Source: Lachnospiraceae bacterium (GTDB lineage: Bacteria > Bacillota > Clostridia > Lachnospirales > Lachnospiraceae). From it: a DNA stretch of 64,000 bases. The DNA lies in assembly GCA_014804615.1 (NCBI GenBank), contig JAAUZL010000008.1, forward strand, positions 210,870 to 274,869. The letters are read 5' to 3'. The position numbers and the translations under genes are program-made. This document shows positions 16,035 through 25,442 of the stretch, piece after piece. Each line of letters starts with the position of its first letter. Within the stretch, counting starts at the first letter, position 1. Under the pieces are notes generated by a model that worked only from the letters and a program-made list of their open reading frames with translations, did not search any database and was not told the DNA's origin.

Positions 16035-19000
16035 CTATTTGAAATAACCCATTTCATCGAGAAATCGAGATTTGGTCACACGAATTTGTTTTTCTTGTGC
16101 TTTATTTTCGTTAATCCAAGATTTAAACTCATCAGCTGACCACTGATTCCTTAAAACAGTTAGATGAATTGCAGCGCATTGATCGAATTCATTTTTAGGA
16201 TCGCTTATATTTGTTGCAATGGCCTCTGATAGGCCATCAACTTCCTGGATATGTAAGGAGGGTGAACAGATACTATAGAGGGCCCAAGAGAATGCACGTT
16301 TTAAACCAAGAGGCGTATCTGTATCTGTATTTACCCACAGCTTAATGAGTCTATTTAAAATATCTTCATCTAAACCTAATGGAATAATATTTGTTTCCCC
16401 ATAACCCGACCAAGCAATACACCAAGCAGCACAAAAACAAGATAGAACGTCATCGCTTTTAAGGAGCCGAAGAAGGGATGAGAAGATATTGTGAAGATTG
16501 ATTTCATTATTATATTCTAACCGAGCAAAACTATTCCACATCATCATTAAAGCACCAGTAATCTGATCTTCAAAGCAACTGCATTCATTCAATAGATGTT
16601 CAATTGTTGAAAGATTAAAATCACCCCGTTCCTCATGACATATCTCAATCCACGACTCACAAAATTCAAAAATATATATAGGGTTAAGCGTTTTAAAAAG
16701 ATTAACTTCGATAAATTCTCGATAAGTGGATCCATATTTACTTTTTATTATAGTACTAAAAATATACAAATTTTCTATCAGAAGATAATCTTTCTTTTCA
16801 ATTCGGACTTGATGTTCTTCAAATACTCTCTTTCTCCATATCATTTGAGTAAAAGACTTTTCTAATTGCTCCTTGCTCATAGGCACTTCACTCGCAATAC
16901 AGTTTCCTAAATGCAGAATGGCAATATCTGCCAGTGTATCCTTTTTAGTCGGAGGGTTTGACTCGCAAGTGTTAATAAGATATTCGATAACCGGCTTTGT
17001 CCATCGACCAGAAAGAACAGCGGTCAGAGGAATGACCTCGAACCAATGATCATCTGACATGTGTCCTTTAATTATTGAAAGAAAAGAAGAGTTTTCTGGG
17101 TCGGAAACCCACGCTTCAGCAATGGCCTTTGCAGTAAGATACTCTTGAAAACTTAAGTGTGAAAACTCATAAGAAGGTTCAAGATTACCACTTTCATTTT
17201 CTTCAAGCCCTAATTGAATTAGTAAGCTACTGCGCTCTTCTACTTGGTCAATAAATTTGTATGGGGATACCTGGGTATAACCTAATATCTCAGGTAATGC
17301 TTTTCTAGCTTGGATAATATATTGTTGTAATTGGCTCCGAGTGACTTTCTGTTGACCTTGTACTGTCATTGAATAGGCTACAAAAGCCAGTTGAGGTTCT
17401 GTCTCGTCTAAGTCCAATCGTTCGTGGGCGGCGGCGTTCCAGGTAACCAGAAGAAGCTTAATCATCTCCTCATATAAACGGCACTTTTTGGTGGGGAGGT
17501 AACCCACCCAGCGTTTTACAAAAAGTAATGTAGTCAATAGCAGCGGATTTTCTGCCAAAGCAACAATTCGAGGATCACCGATAATAATGTCGCAGACTTT
17601 TTTTGATTCTTCCGTTGTCTGACTAGACTTCCCCATAATTGCTTCATGCCATTTTAAGCTAAGATATCGTATTTGTGTTTCATCTAAACCTGCAATAGAG
17701 TACTGCTTACAGTAACTGGTTAATGTTCCAGCCACGGTACGGAAACCAGTCTCGCGGGAAGTAATAATCAAATGGACATTAGGATAAGTTGCTACAAAGG
17801 TTCTTAATTGATTAACAAAACAAATTCGATATTTTTCAACTAATATCTCATCTAGGCCATCAATCAAAAGCAACATATGACCACCTTGCAATCGTTCTTC
17901 AATCAAAGAATTGAACGCTGGTGCATGAAATACAATTTCAGCTCGGTGAACAATAGTTCCAATTATATCTAAAATGCTTTTGGTTGCGTTATCACCTAAA
18001 TCACGGCAACGGATATACACTGGGAACCAGTCATATGCAGGTAGTTTATCATTTACTTTTTTACGCCGTTTAGGATCAGCATATGCTAAAGCTATTCGAC
18101 GGATCAATGTCGATTTACCACCGCCAGGCTTAGCTAGAATTGCTACTCGGGATGTCTTGGTCAAAACTTCTCGTATAGAAGCTGACTGTATTGTAGATTC
18201 TTTATTTGACGCACCTGTATCATTATCCTGCTGCTTTAAAACTTCGTAATTGAATGACAATGGCACAAATATACTCTCCAGACTAACTTTAATTGCACCA
18301 GCTTCCTTATCAGTTGGCATACCTTCAAACTGAATCTCTCCCAATTCAGTTTCTAAATACTTGAAGTATGCTTCTTTTGCTCCTTGCTTGTCTAAGCTAG
18401 CATCATGAATAGTAGATAAATAGGTAAGACCCGAAAAAGGATAGACTCTTTTATCTGCTTTTGCCAAAAGGGATTCAGCAATGCTATTAAGTAGTTGATT
18501 CCCGTCGGCATGAACGAAAGTAAAATGAGTTGCACTTTGTTGTGGGCAAAGGGAGTAATATAAAACCCATATCCACCCATATTCACATGCAATTAAATCT
18601 GCTTCTTCGCATAAAGATAGTGTCTCATCTTTTGGAAGTGTAACCGCACTAACGGCTCTACTCAATGAACAGAGCATATTGCCTTTGATTAGTTCACGTA
18701 CAACATCTGTAGGTCCCAGTAAAACCAATTCATTACGCTCGTTCCTTTTTTTTCGTACAAGAGAGCGTTCGCGTTCCTGTTCCAGGGCAGTTGCCGTGAA
18801 GCCAGATTGAGATATAAAATATCCAGTAACACTACATCCTTCTTGCTCAAAATTACCACGTTCAACATCAAGAGTACCAACAAATTTATTGATATCAGCA
18901 CCCCCTACTTTTTCTTTTTGAGCTTTACTTTCTACAAGGGCGTAGCGGTTTTCTATGCGATGTTTCAACACCATATCTACTTCTCGTCCCGCTCGTTGAA

Positions 19001-19649
19001 CATCAAAGACTGCTTCCCCAAAGCCAAGGGAATGAAGTACATTATGCACTAAATAATTAAATAAGTCCCCCTTCTTATTTCGATTTGTCTCTAAAAGAAG
19101 AATACTTCGAATAATTTCATCCTTTTCAACAGAAATGCTATCAATGCTTCCAGGAAAAGATGGGCGATTCTCATGTTTTCCATCAACACTCTGTTTTGTA
19201 CTATTGATTGCGTTGTTAGGAAAAGTTCCTTTCTTACGTGGATTTTTTGTATGTTCAATTGCGTTGAGTAGATCTTTTTCTGCAATTTTTTCCTCACCAA
19301 CGGAAAATAGGTCGATGTAGACTGTTGTATCATATAATGGGTCGGGGGATACATCTTCTATGCGAATAGGTAAAAATTTCTTAATATTACCTTTCAAATG
19401 AGCGTTAAAAGCTGTTTGGAACTCTTTCTTGCAATATTCAGATTCCCAAAATGCAGATGATAAAACTGCAATGTAGTTTTCTGAGCATTGGAGGAATTCG
19501 CTCATTCGTGAAATGAAATCGTCCCCCGGCGAGATATCCCAAGCTTGAAGATAGACGGTATATTTATTTTCTTCCAATGTTCCAGCAATCCATTTAGCCC
19601 AATCTTTGTCATTTTTATTGTAACTTACGAAAAAATCTTTTTTATCCAT
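16035..19649 (-). CDS. NLR-like defence protein: TIR, nuclease-like domain, NACHT
   Basis: The 1204-residue protein opens with a TIR domain (KKDFFVSYNKNDKDWAKWI; catalytic-type Glu near 73 in FWESEYCKKEF), which in defence proteins cleaves NAD+. A PD-(D/E)xK-like domain follows: REVDMVLKH near 223 and ALVESKAQ near 237. A NACHT NTPase comes next, with Walker A AKPGGGKST near 506 and Walker B LLLIDGLDE near 595, then the helical NACHT C-terminal region and FSHLSFQEYLTAKAI near 830. The last 350 residues look like a helical sensor. Two different effector-like domains in one chain is unusual. It is cargo of the mobilizable element. Confidence 0.85.
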   Translation of the reverse strand: MDKKDFFVSYNKNDKDWAKWIAGTLEENKYTVYLQAWDISPGDDFISRMSEFLQCSENYIAVLSSAFWESEYCKKEFQTAFNAHLKGNIKKFLPIRIEDVSPDPLYDTTVYIDLFSVGEEKIAEKDLLNAIEHTKNPRKKGTFPNNAINSTKQSVDGKHENRPSFPGSIDSISVEKDEIIRSILLLETNRNKKGDLFNYLVHNVLHSLGFGEAVFDVQRAGREVDMVLKHRIENRYALVESKAQKEKVGGADINKFVGTLDVERGNFEQEGCSVTGYFISQSGFTATALEQERERSLVRKKRNERNELVLLGPTDVVRELIKGNMLCSLSRAVSAVTLPKDETLSLCEEADLIACEYGWIWVLYYSLCPQQSATHFTFVHADGNQLLNSIAESLLAKADKRVYPFSGLTYLSTIHDASLDKQGAKEAYFKYLETELGEIQFEGMPTDKEAGAIKVSLESIFVPLSFNYEVLKQQDNDTGASNKESTIQSASIREVLTKTSRVAILAKPGGGKSTLIRRIALAYADPKRRKKVNDKLPAYDWFPVYIRCRDLGDNATKSILDIIGTIVHRAEIVFHAPAFNSLIEERLQGGHMLLLIDGLDEILVEKYRICFVNQLRTFVATYPNVHLIITSRETGFRTVAGTLTSYCKQYSIAGLDETQIRYLSLKWHEAIMGKSSQTTEESKKVCDIIIGDPRIVALAENPLLLTTLLFVKRWVGYLPTKKCRLYEEMIKLLLVTWNAAAHERLDLDETEPQLAFVAYSMTVQGQQKVTRSQLQQYIIQARKALPEILGYTQVSPYKFIDQVEERSSLLIQLGLEENESGNLEPSYEFSHLSFQEYLTAKAIAEAWVSDPENSSFLSIIKGHMSDDHWFEVIPLTAVLSGRWTKPVIEYLINTCESNPPTKKDTLADIAILHLGNCIASEVPMSKEQLEKSFTQMIWRKRVFEEHQVRIEKKDYLLIENLYIFSTIIKSKYGSTYREFIEVNLFKTLNPIYIFEFCESWIEICHEERGDFNLSTIEHLLNECSCFEDQITGALMMMWNSFARLEYNNEINLHNIFSSLLRLLKSDDVLSCFCAAWCIAWSGYGETNIIPLGLDEDILNRLIKLWVNTDTDTPLGLKRAFSWALYSICSPSLHIQEVDGLSEAIATNISDPKNEFDQCAAIHLTVLRNQWSADEFKSWINENKAQEKQIRVTKSRFLDEMGYFK

Positions 19650-19930
19650 AGAGTATTACACCTTTTTTAATTTGAAGATTTGTAACCACATTATACGTTC
19701 AATTTCTATGTTTATCAACAATTTTTTCCATAATATAAAAAAAATGGTTTTTTCACTGAATAGATTTTTGATTTGATAATAGATATGGTTATAAGAATAG
19801 CTCTAATTCTTTTTCAGTAAGTTCGTGAAATGGTGTAGAGGTTCTTAAGAAATAATTTATCGATTTCCATACCAATCCTTCATAGAATTTAAGACAATTA
19901 ATACAATTTCAAACTACAAGTTTTCCACAC
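19650..19930. other. AT-rich intergenic with a gene scrap
   Basis: Upstream region of the NLR-like gene. A minus-strand frame without start (GLVWKSINYFLRTSTPFHEL, about 19791-19890) is probably the tail of a lost gene. Confidence 0.3.
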
Positions 19931-20227
19931 TCATTTGTGCTCATTAACATACCCGCATTGTTCATCCCTTGCTACAGCTAATTCCTTATTATAATCCACC
20001 ACCTGAGATATCGGAATCACCATATTTCCCAATTCCAAGAATGCTCTCATTTTAGGAGTTACTACCTCTTCGTCATCAAAAAACTTATTATCCTCCTCCA
20101 TAAATATCTTTTCAATTTCCGGATTCATTTCATCAAAATCGTAATCATCATTATACAAATCCTGTCCTTTTGCAATCCCAATCCTACTTGCCACATTTCC
20201 TGATATATCAATTATATAAGACACCAT
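19931..20227 (-). pseudogene. Antitoxin-like remnant sharing the VapB-type tail
   Basis: The 98-residue frame contains ASRIGIAKGQDLYNDDYDFD, nearly the same as the tail of the antitoxin at 15151, and then runs on into EEVVTPKMRAFLELGNMVIP with no counterpart there. The N-terminal domain of the antitoxin is missing and no toxin gene follows. It is either a truncated, extended antitoxin or an orphan protein formed by recombination. Confidence 0.5.
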
Positions 20228-20371
20228 TCTTCGACAAAAAAGAAAACTCTTGTATCAAATTAAGGAAATGCCTGCATCTTACTCTACTTCGACGCTGAAT
20301 AAAGTAGATGCAAACATTTCACTGCATTTTAGAGATAGATATGCTTACTGATCCTGCTATAATATAATCAC
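20228..20371. other. Short intergenic stretch
   Basis: No feature recognised beyond weak AT-rich repeats. Confidence 0.3.
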
Positions 20372-20622
20372 CTACAACTTCGGTATTAGCAGTTCTTTAT
20401 CAGTTTCCGAAATTTTCATTGCTTCCATTGCCTGCTCTGCTGTCCATCCCATGATTTCCATAAGATTTTAATAGAATCAAACAAGGTCTTGATTCTTGTC
20501 TCTTCGGCTCTCTCATTAGCTCTTTTCTCTGCCAGCTTTTCAAACACTGTACTCATGTTTCCCGGTCTCTCTGTCTCTCTAAATACTGACATCATTCGCA
20601 ATTCATCATAACAATCCCACAT
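20372..20622 (-). pseudogene. C-terminal remnant of an Rpn-like PDDEXK nuclease/transposase
   Basis: The frame ending NERAEETRIKTLFDSIKIL is broken by one base: in the next frame it continues MEIMGWTAEQAMEAMKISET to a stop at 20372. This KLAEKRANERA...GWTAEQAMEAM pattern is the usual C-terminal tail of Rpn-family recombination-promoting nucleases. The catalytic domain is absent, as only the tail after LRMMSVFRETERPGNM is left. Confidence 0.6.
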
Positions 20623-21103
20623 GTGTCAACACTATATTATAAAGTTTCTTATCAAGCCTTATACCATTAGCCAGCATCATATCCAGACACATCTTTACAT
20701 CTGATGACTGAATTAACCCTTTGTCATACGCAAGCATAAGAATACCTACAGTCCCAATATACCTGACATTCAACTGCTTCGCAACACTGCGACCCTTGTG
20801 CTCATCCATAAGCAACAAGTCTGCCTTCTGCTCATCATACATGATAAGTGCTTCGCTTTCTCCGGCATCTAACCCTGTAACTAAACGCAACACATTCACA
20901 GATTTTACATTCTCCACAGAAATCATTTTCAGGAAATCCAACATTTTAACTGTCTTAGCTTCCTTTGAATATACCGGATTTTCCGTCAGTTCTCTGTAAA
21001 CTGCTTTCGGGATCAGCACATTACCATATAATTTCTGCAGCAATTCCAGATGATTTGCTTTCAGCAGCGAGATAATAGGTGTTGTATCAGATATTACAAT
21101 CAT
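20606..21103 (-). CDS. DUF3368 PIN-like toxin
   Basis: A 165-residue PIN-fold protein of the DUF3368 type: MIVISDTTPIISLLK with Asp6, GLDAGESEALIMYDE, and LLMDEHKGRSVAKQL supply the acidic residues. It overlaps the upstream UPF0175 gene by 4 bp, which is the standard pair for this toxin family. The activity is presumed RNase. The arrangement suggests a stability module for the mobile element. Confidence 0.85.
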   Translation of the reverse strand: MIVISDTTPIISLLKANHLELLQKLYGNVLIPKAVYRELTENPVYSKEAKTVKMLDFLKMISVENVKSVNVLRLVTGLDAGESEALIMYDEQKADLLLMDEHKGRSVAKQLNVRYIGTVGILMLAYDKGLIQSSDVKMCLDMMLANGIRLDKKLYNIVLTHVGLL

Positions 21104-21375
21104 GGCATCACTTCCTTTAAATGACGAACTATTTCCAATTCTTCATCCAATTCCTCGTCCGTCATCTCAATATAGGAAAGCCCAAGCTTTCCGTATAACG
21201 TAATCAAATCCATTTTAAAGATACCCAATATCTCAGCCGCTCTTCCGTGGGAAATGATCCCCCTCCGAATATACGGATATAATATCATAGCATTTCTTTC
21301 AAGCTGATCTTCCTCACTACTTGGTTTTGCAAATGTTATCAGTTTTTCCGGCATCTCCAAGCTTACTATTGCCAT
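21100..21375 (-). CDS. UPF0175 family antitoxin
   Basis: A 91-residue protein of the UPF0175 family with the typical helix-turn-helix RRGIISHGRAAEILGIFKMD and an acidic C-terminus (MTDEELDEELEIV). It precedes and overlaps the DUF3368 toxin gene. It probably binds the operon promoter and neutralises the toxin. Confidence 0.83.
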   Translation of the reverse strand: MAIVSLEMPEKLITFAKPSSEEDQLERNAMILYPYIRRGIISHGRAAEILGIFKMDLITLYGKLGLSYIEMTDEELDEELEIVRHLKEVMP

Positions 21376-21454
21376 AATATAATAACACCTCCTATCGTCT
21401 TTTAAGTTAACTCAATCTTATCATTATTATTCTCTTTCTTCAACTGTTACTATA

Positions 21455-21892
21455 TCAATACACACTTTTCTCTTCCCGTTCCAGAACATGCCTAAACTGC
21501 TCCAACTCCAATTCCGCTTTCCAGTTCCTCCTTTCTGCTGACCTCTCTTTATCAAATAGATAAGCCGCACCATCCAATATATCTACAATCGTTACCACAA
21601 GTGCCAGAAAATCCCGTTTCAATTCCTGATAACCTTCTTCCGACAATGAGAAATCGCCCGACTGTATTTGTCCGGCGATTTCTTTCATAACTTCCTGCAT
21701 TTCCTGTAAGGCATCCACTATTCGTTGTATATTTTCCCTCTTACCGACTACGGTAATATAGGAGTACACACAGCTTCTTGTAATAAAATCTTTCTTATAA
21801 ATACCGCTTAATGCGGCTCTCTGTTCTATAATTGCCCTCGCCCATGCACTAGGACGAAAGGCTATCGTTGATTCCTTATGCTTTCCTGGCAT
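21455..21892 (-). CDS. Mobilization-type accessory protein (RHH-like), uncertain
   Basis: A 145-residue protein whose start HKESTIAFRPSAWARAIIEQ resembles the ribbon-helix-helix entry of relaxosome accessory proteins, followed by long helices (IQRIVDALQEMQEVMKEIAG). It overlaps the integrase 3' end by 17 bp, and a GGAGGAAGATAG box supports the chosen ATG. It could bind the element ends or act in mobilization; no decisive motif is visible. Confidence 0.5.
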   Translation of the reverse strand: MPGKHKESTIAFRPSAWARAIIEQRAALSGIYKKDFITRSCVYSYITVVGKRENIQRIVDALQEMQEVMKEIAGQIQSGDFSLSEEGYQELKRDFLALVVTIVDILDGAAYLFDKERSAERRNWKAELELEQFRHVLEREEKSVY

Positions 21893-22979
21893 TGCTATCT
21901 TCCTCCTCTTCAACTACTCCTTCTACAAGACAATTTAACTGCTCCGCAAGATTCCTCGATTGATCTGGGTATAGGTGAGAATATGTATCGAGTGTTGTCT
22001 GAATTTTTTCATGTCCAAGTCTCTCCGAGACAAGTTTAGGCTGCACCCCTAATTTTGAAATTAAAAGTGATGCATGGCTGTGCCTCAGATCATGCAATCT
22101 GATTTTTTTCACGCCAGATAATCCTGTTCCTCTAATCATTTCTTTCTCTAAATATGATTTTGTTATCATGAACAATCTGTCATTTGCCATCATGCCATAC
22201 AGTTTGCTGACATACTCTTCTAATTCTGCCACCAGAAAATCTGGAAGAGTAATAATCCTTTTTCCCTTTACGGTTTTTGGTTCTGTAACCACATCCCTGC
22301 CATTGATTCTCTGACAGGATTTCGTGATTGATAAAGTCATTTTGTCCGCATCAAAATCAGCCAGCGTAAGAGCAAGCAGTTCTCCAAGGCGAATGCCCGT
22401 CCAATAAAGTGTCAGAAACGCATAATAAGAGACAGGCTTATCCTTTACAAACTCAATAAAAGTTTCAAATTCTTCCTGTGTCCAAAACCTCATTTCTTCT
22501 GCCTTTCCCTTTCCCATAGATCCCGCCTGTGTACATGGGTTTCTAGGCAAGTCATAATACCTTACAGCATAATTGAATATTGCGCTAAGCTGATTATTGA
22601 TAGTTTTTAGGTAGGTTTGAGAATATCCCTGTTTCATAATGCTATTCTGCCACCGCCGTATATCTGCCGCTGTTATATCGGCAATCTTTTTATTTCCAAA
22701 ATATGGCAATACTTTAAGTTCTACAATATAATCCTTAGTTCGCACTGTATTTTCCCGCAAACGTTCTTTCATATCGTCCCTGTAAAGCTGCCAGAATGAA
22801 GCAAAATCCATATCCAAATTATGTGATTGCTGATTAATAAATTTATTTGCCCATTCAGTTGCCTCTTTCCTAGTTTTGAAATTACGTTTATGCTTTTTAA
22901 TATTCTTTCCCCTATAATCCTTATAATAGAATTGAATATCCCAAAGTCCTTTTTCATTTTTTGTAACAGTCATATTCAT
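21876..22979 (-). CDS. int: Tyrosine-type integrase
   Basis: The 367-residue protein has the full layout of an ICE/phage integrase: an arm-binding N-terminus (NEKGLWDIQFYYKDYRGKNI), a core-binding SAM-like domain (DFASFWQLYRDDMKERL) and the catalytic domain with TGIRLGELL near 193, HDLRHSHAS near 297 and GHEKIQTTLDTYSHL, whose Tyr near 333 is the nucleophile. It should drive insertion at the guaA 3' end. It lies 6 kb from the left end and 15 kb from the right end, so it is not at the edge as is usual, perhaps because cargo was added later. Confidence 0.93.
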   Translation of the reverse strand: MNMTVTKNEKGLWDIQFYYKDYRGKNIKKHKRNFKTRKEATEWANKFINQQSHNLDMDFASFWQLYRDDMKERLRENTVRTKDYIVELKVLPYFGNKKIADITAADIRRWQNSIMKQGYSQTYLKTINNQLSAIFNYAVRYYDLPRNPCTQAGSMGKGKAEEMRFWTQEEFETFIEFVKDKPVSYYAFLTLYWTGIRLGELLALTLADFDADKMTLSITKSCQRINGRDVVTEPKTVKGKRIITLPDFLVAELEEYVSKLYGMMANDRLFMITKSYLEKEMIRGTGLSGVKKIRLHDLRHSHASLLISKLGVQPKLVSERLGHEKIQTTLDTYSHLYPDQSRNLAEQLNCLVEGVVEEEEDSNARKA

Positions 22980-23034
22980 ACATCCCTTCTAAAATTTTCC
23001 CCAAGAGTTTTTTCTCTTGGGGAGTAAAAATGAT

Positions 23035-23220
23035 TTATACCGTCATACCGTACAGTCGCTCTGCAAGAAATTTTTTAGGGACTTTGCCCGCTGTAACTAT
23101 GTAACCCTGCATTGCCAATTCCTCATTCAATTGCTTGACAACTTTGTAGGCTTTTGCTCTGGACACGCCTAGAATCTCCATAACCTCCTGCGCTGTGTAA
23201 TACAAACATGCCTGTGCCAT
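23035..23220 (-). CDS. Excisionase-like small DNA-binding protein
   Basis: A 61-residue protein with a MerR/Xis-like helix-turn-helix: YTAQEVMEILGVSRAKAYKV followed by a wing-like ITAGKVPKKFL region. It is placed 55 bp upstream of the integrase on the same strand, as Xis genes often are. It probably controls direction of recombination. Confidence 0.75.
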   Translation of the reverse strand: MAQACLYYTAQEVMEILGVSRAKAYKVVKQLNEELAMQGYIVTAGKVPKKFLAERLYGMTV

Positions 23221-23234
23221 ATTTTATCCTCCTT

Positions 23235-25253
23235 CTACTCTTTGTGAAGTACCTTGCCACTGATAAAGGCTCTACGCACTTGATAAAGGTCATCCTCATC
23301 TATTTCCTTTTTGTCCAACCCGCATATCTTATCTATATCCGGAAGAATCTGTTCCACCATCAGATCATCTATCCGTTCCATCAAGATTTCCATATACGGG
23401 TGCCCAATATTTATCTGAATCACTGGTTTGTACTCTACGATACAGCGCTTTTCCATCATCGGTTCTCCGTAATTGAATTTACCATTCTTCTCATCACGAA
23501 CTATGCACACAGGGTATTTAACGGCCGTTCTTCCCCAATAGCCATCTGATCGCCGTTGTTTGTAAATAATCTGCATTTTCTTCAGCAGCATTGGTAAATG
23601 ATCTATCATCTCATCCGCTGAAACACATGAAACCGGGTACTCATTTAACACATCGCTTACAGCTATATACAATAGCCTCATCAGTCTCTCCTCCCTAACG
23701 ATCACATATGGTTTCCCAACACTCAGATCATGCTGCACCTGCGAATTTCTTAAGAGAGATTTTTCATAATCCTCTATAAATAGGATATCATCATCCTCTT
23801 GAAGCATAAAATAATCTTGCCGATATTTATACCCACTCTCTGCATATTTCATATTGTTTTGATAACGTGCGGTTCGTACCTTGCAGTCTCTCACCACATT
23901 GTACAAGGCTTTTTGAACAACCATCTGCTCGCCGCCTAATAGCGCGAATGTATTATCGCACAGAGATTCTATCGCTAACTCTGCTGCCTCATTGCATCTA
24001 ACAATAAATTCATGCGTCAAATCGCTCTCACTAAAATACTTTTCTAGTAAGACATATGCCATTTCAACCATATATCTGTTTTCATTGAGTCTTGTAGCAT
24101 TTCCGATATCCCCGTATATCCTGTTTCCATTTCTCATTTCGCTAAGCTTGTCCATGATAAGCGTTTTGAAATCATTATCTTCCATTTTAGTAATGAGCCA
24201 TTTAATGTAACCAGCGCACACGGTTGTGACCCATAACGGGTTCTTCTGCAAAGTGCGCAATATCTCAGAATTTCTAGGCTCCTTTAAGAATCCATCAACG
24301 TTTAGATATAGGAGTCTCGCGTTTTGAGACTCTTGTGTCTGCATATACTCGCCTGTAATCAGTGCGCATGTATCAATTAGTTGCGCTTTTGGCTGTCCTC
24401 TCATCACGTCCGTTAGCCTCCCATTAAAAACACTCCTCAAGATATCGTCAATTTTGATCTGAGCACTGTTTTTTCGTTCTCGTACAGACTCCTTTTTGAC
24501 ATCATCGAACAGGAATACGCTTCCAGAAGAATCACACAAACTTTTCAAGACATAATTTCTATTTGCGGTTGCACTTACAAAATTGCTGTTCAGCTCTTCA
24601 TCCTCAAATAGATACGCGCTAACTACTTTCGCGAGGCTGGTCTTACCTGAGCCGCTATCACCTGCTAACCAAAGCGTAATTTTCATAAATGCCGATTCAC
24701 CAATCTTTTTAAAATATCCGTTTGTGATTGCCATGATATTTAATAAAAATAACGGATAAAACACCTTTGGATTGTGATTATATTCTCTAAACATTTCTTT
24801 AATCACCTCCTTAACTTCTTTTTGGCCCATAATCGTTTCCGGCGGAAGGAAATACCCCTCAACCCCTGAATAAATTTGAGGATCAAACCCTTTTTTGCAA
24901 ATACTTCCGTTGGAAAATACAAAAACCCACTTATTATTTACCTGCTGCAGACCATTTCGATCAGTTTGGTACCGAATATCTTTCTCATCAAACTGCTTTC
25001 GCAGTATCTTCTCACGAAGCTGCGTGTACAGTTCATCCTCATCAATATCACCGAGAGCAATATTTCGTAAAAATCTCGTCCGTCGGATATTGTTTTCAGA
25101 AACCTGAAAGCTGAAGCATTCACCGGGCGCTTGCACGCTAATACCATATGCAACCGAATGCTTGTTTACCAGCACAATCTTGTTAATTGACAAGAATATT
25201 CCATCCACCACTTTAATGCTATTTGCATTTTGTTTTTCTACTTGATTATTCAT
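23235..25253 (-). CDS. P-loop ATPase of mobile-element type (DUF927-like)
   Basis: The 672-residue protein has an N-terminal region without known motif, then an AAA-like domain: LAGDSGSGKTSLAKV near 201 as Walker A and SVFLFDDVKKE near 247 as Walker B, with an Arg-rich region and a KNPLWVTTVCAGYIKWL helix after it. This order is seen in DUF927-type helicase-like ATPases of integrative elements, which may act in element replication. It is 15 bp from the Xis-like gene, so they share an operon. Confidence 0.7.
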   Translation of the reverse strand: MNNQVEKQNANSIKVVDGIFLSINKIVLVNKHSVAYGISVQAPGECFSFQVSENNIRRTRFLRNIALGDIDEDELYTQLREKILRKQFDEKDIRYQTDRNGLQQVNNKWVFVFSNGSICKKGFDPQIYSGVEGYFLPPETIMGQKEVKEVIKEMFREYNHNPKVFYPLFLLNIMAITNGYFKKIGESAFMKITLWLAGDSGSGKTSLAKVVSAYLFEDEELNSNFVSATANRNYVLKSLCDSSGSVFLFDDVKKESVRERKNSAQIKIDDILRSVFNGRLTDVMRGQPKAQLIDTCALITGEYMQTQESQNARLLYLNVDGFLKEPRNSEILRTLQKNPLWVTTVCAGYIKWLITKMEDNDFKTLIMDKLSEMRNGNRIYGDIGNATRLNENRYMVEMAYVLLEKYFSESDLTHEFIVRCNEAAELAIESLCDNTFALLGGEQMVVQKALYNVVRDCKVRTARYQNNMKYAESGYKYRQDYFMLQEDDDILFIEDYEKSLLRNSQVQHDLSVGKPYVIVREERLMRLLYIAVSDVLNEYPVSCVSADEMIDHLPMLLKKMQIIYKQRRSDGYWGRTAVKYPVCIVRDEKNGKFNYGEPMMEKRCIVEYKPVIQINIGHPYMEILMERIDDLMVEQILPDIDKICGLDKKEIDEDDLYQVRRAFISGKVLHKE

Positions 25254-25401
25254 AGAAATTTCCTCCTCGCATAATATTTGGGGGACATGTCCTGGTTATA
25301 ATCCTACCAATTTCAAAAACAAACTTATATACTAAATCCTTCCGCGAATCAAAGAATTATTAACATAAAATGCCACATTTTTTGCTTTTTGCGTAAAAAA
25401 T

Positions 25402-25426
25402 AGGGGAAGCGTTGTGCGCCTCCCCT
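25402..25426 (-). terminator. Rho-independent terminator
   Basis: AGGGGA and TCCCCT with extra GC pairs, followed on the minus strand by ATTTTTTACG. It ends the transcript of the 475-residue unknown gene. Confidence 0.8.
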
Positions 25427-25442
25427 TCCATTTAGAAATACA

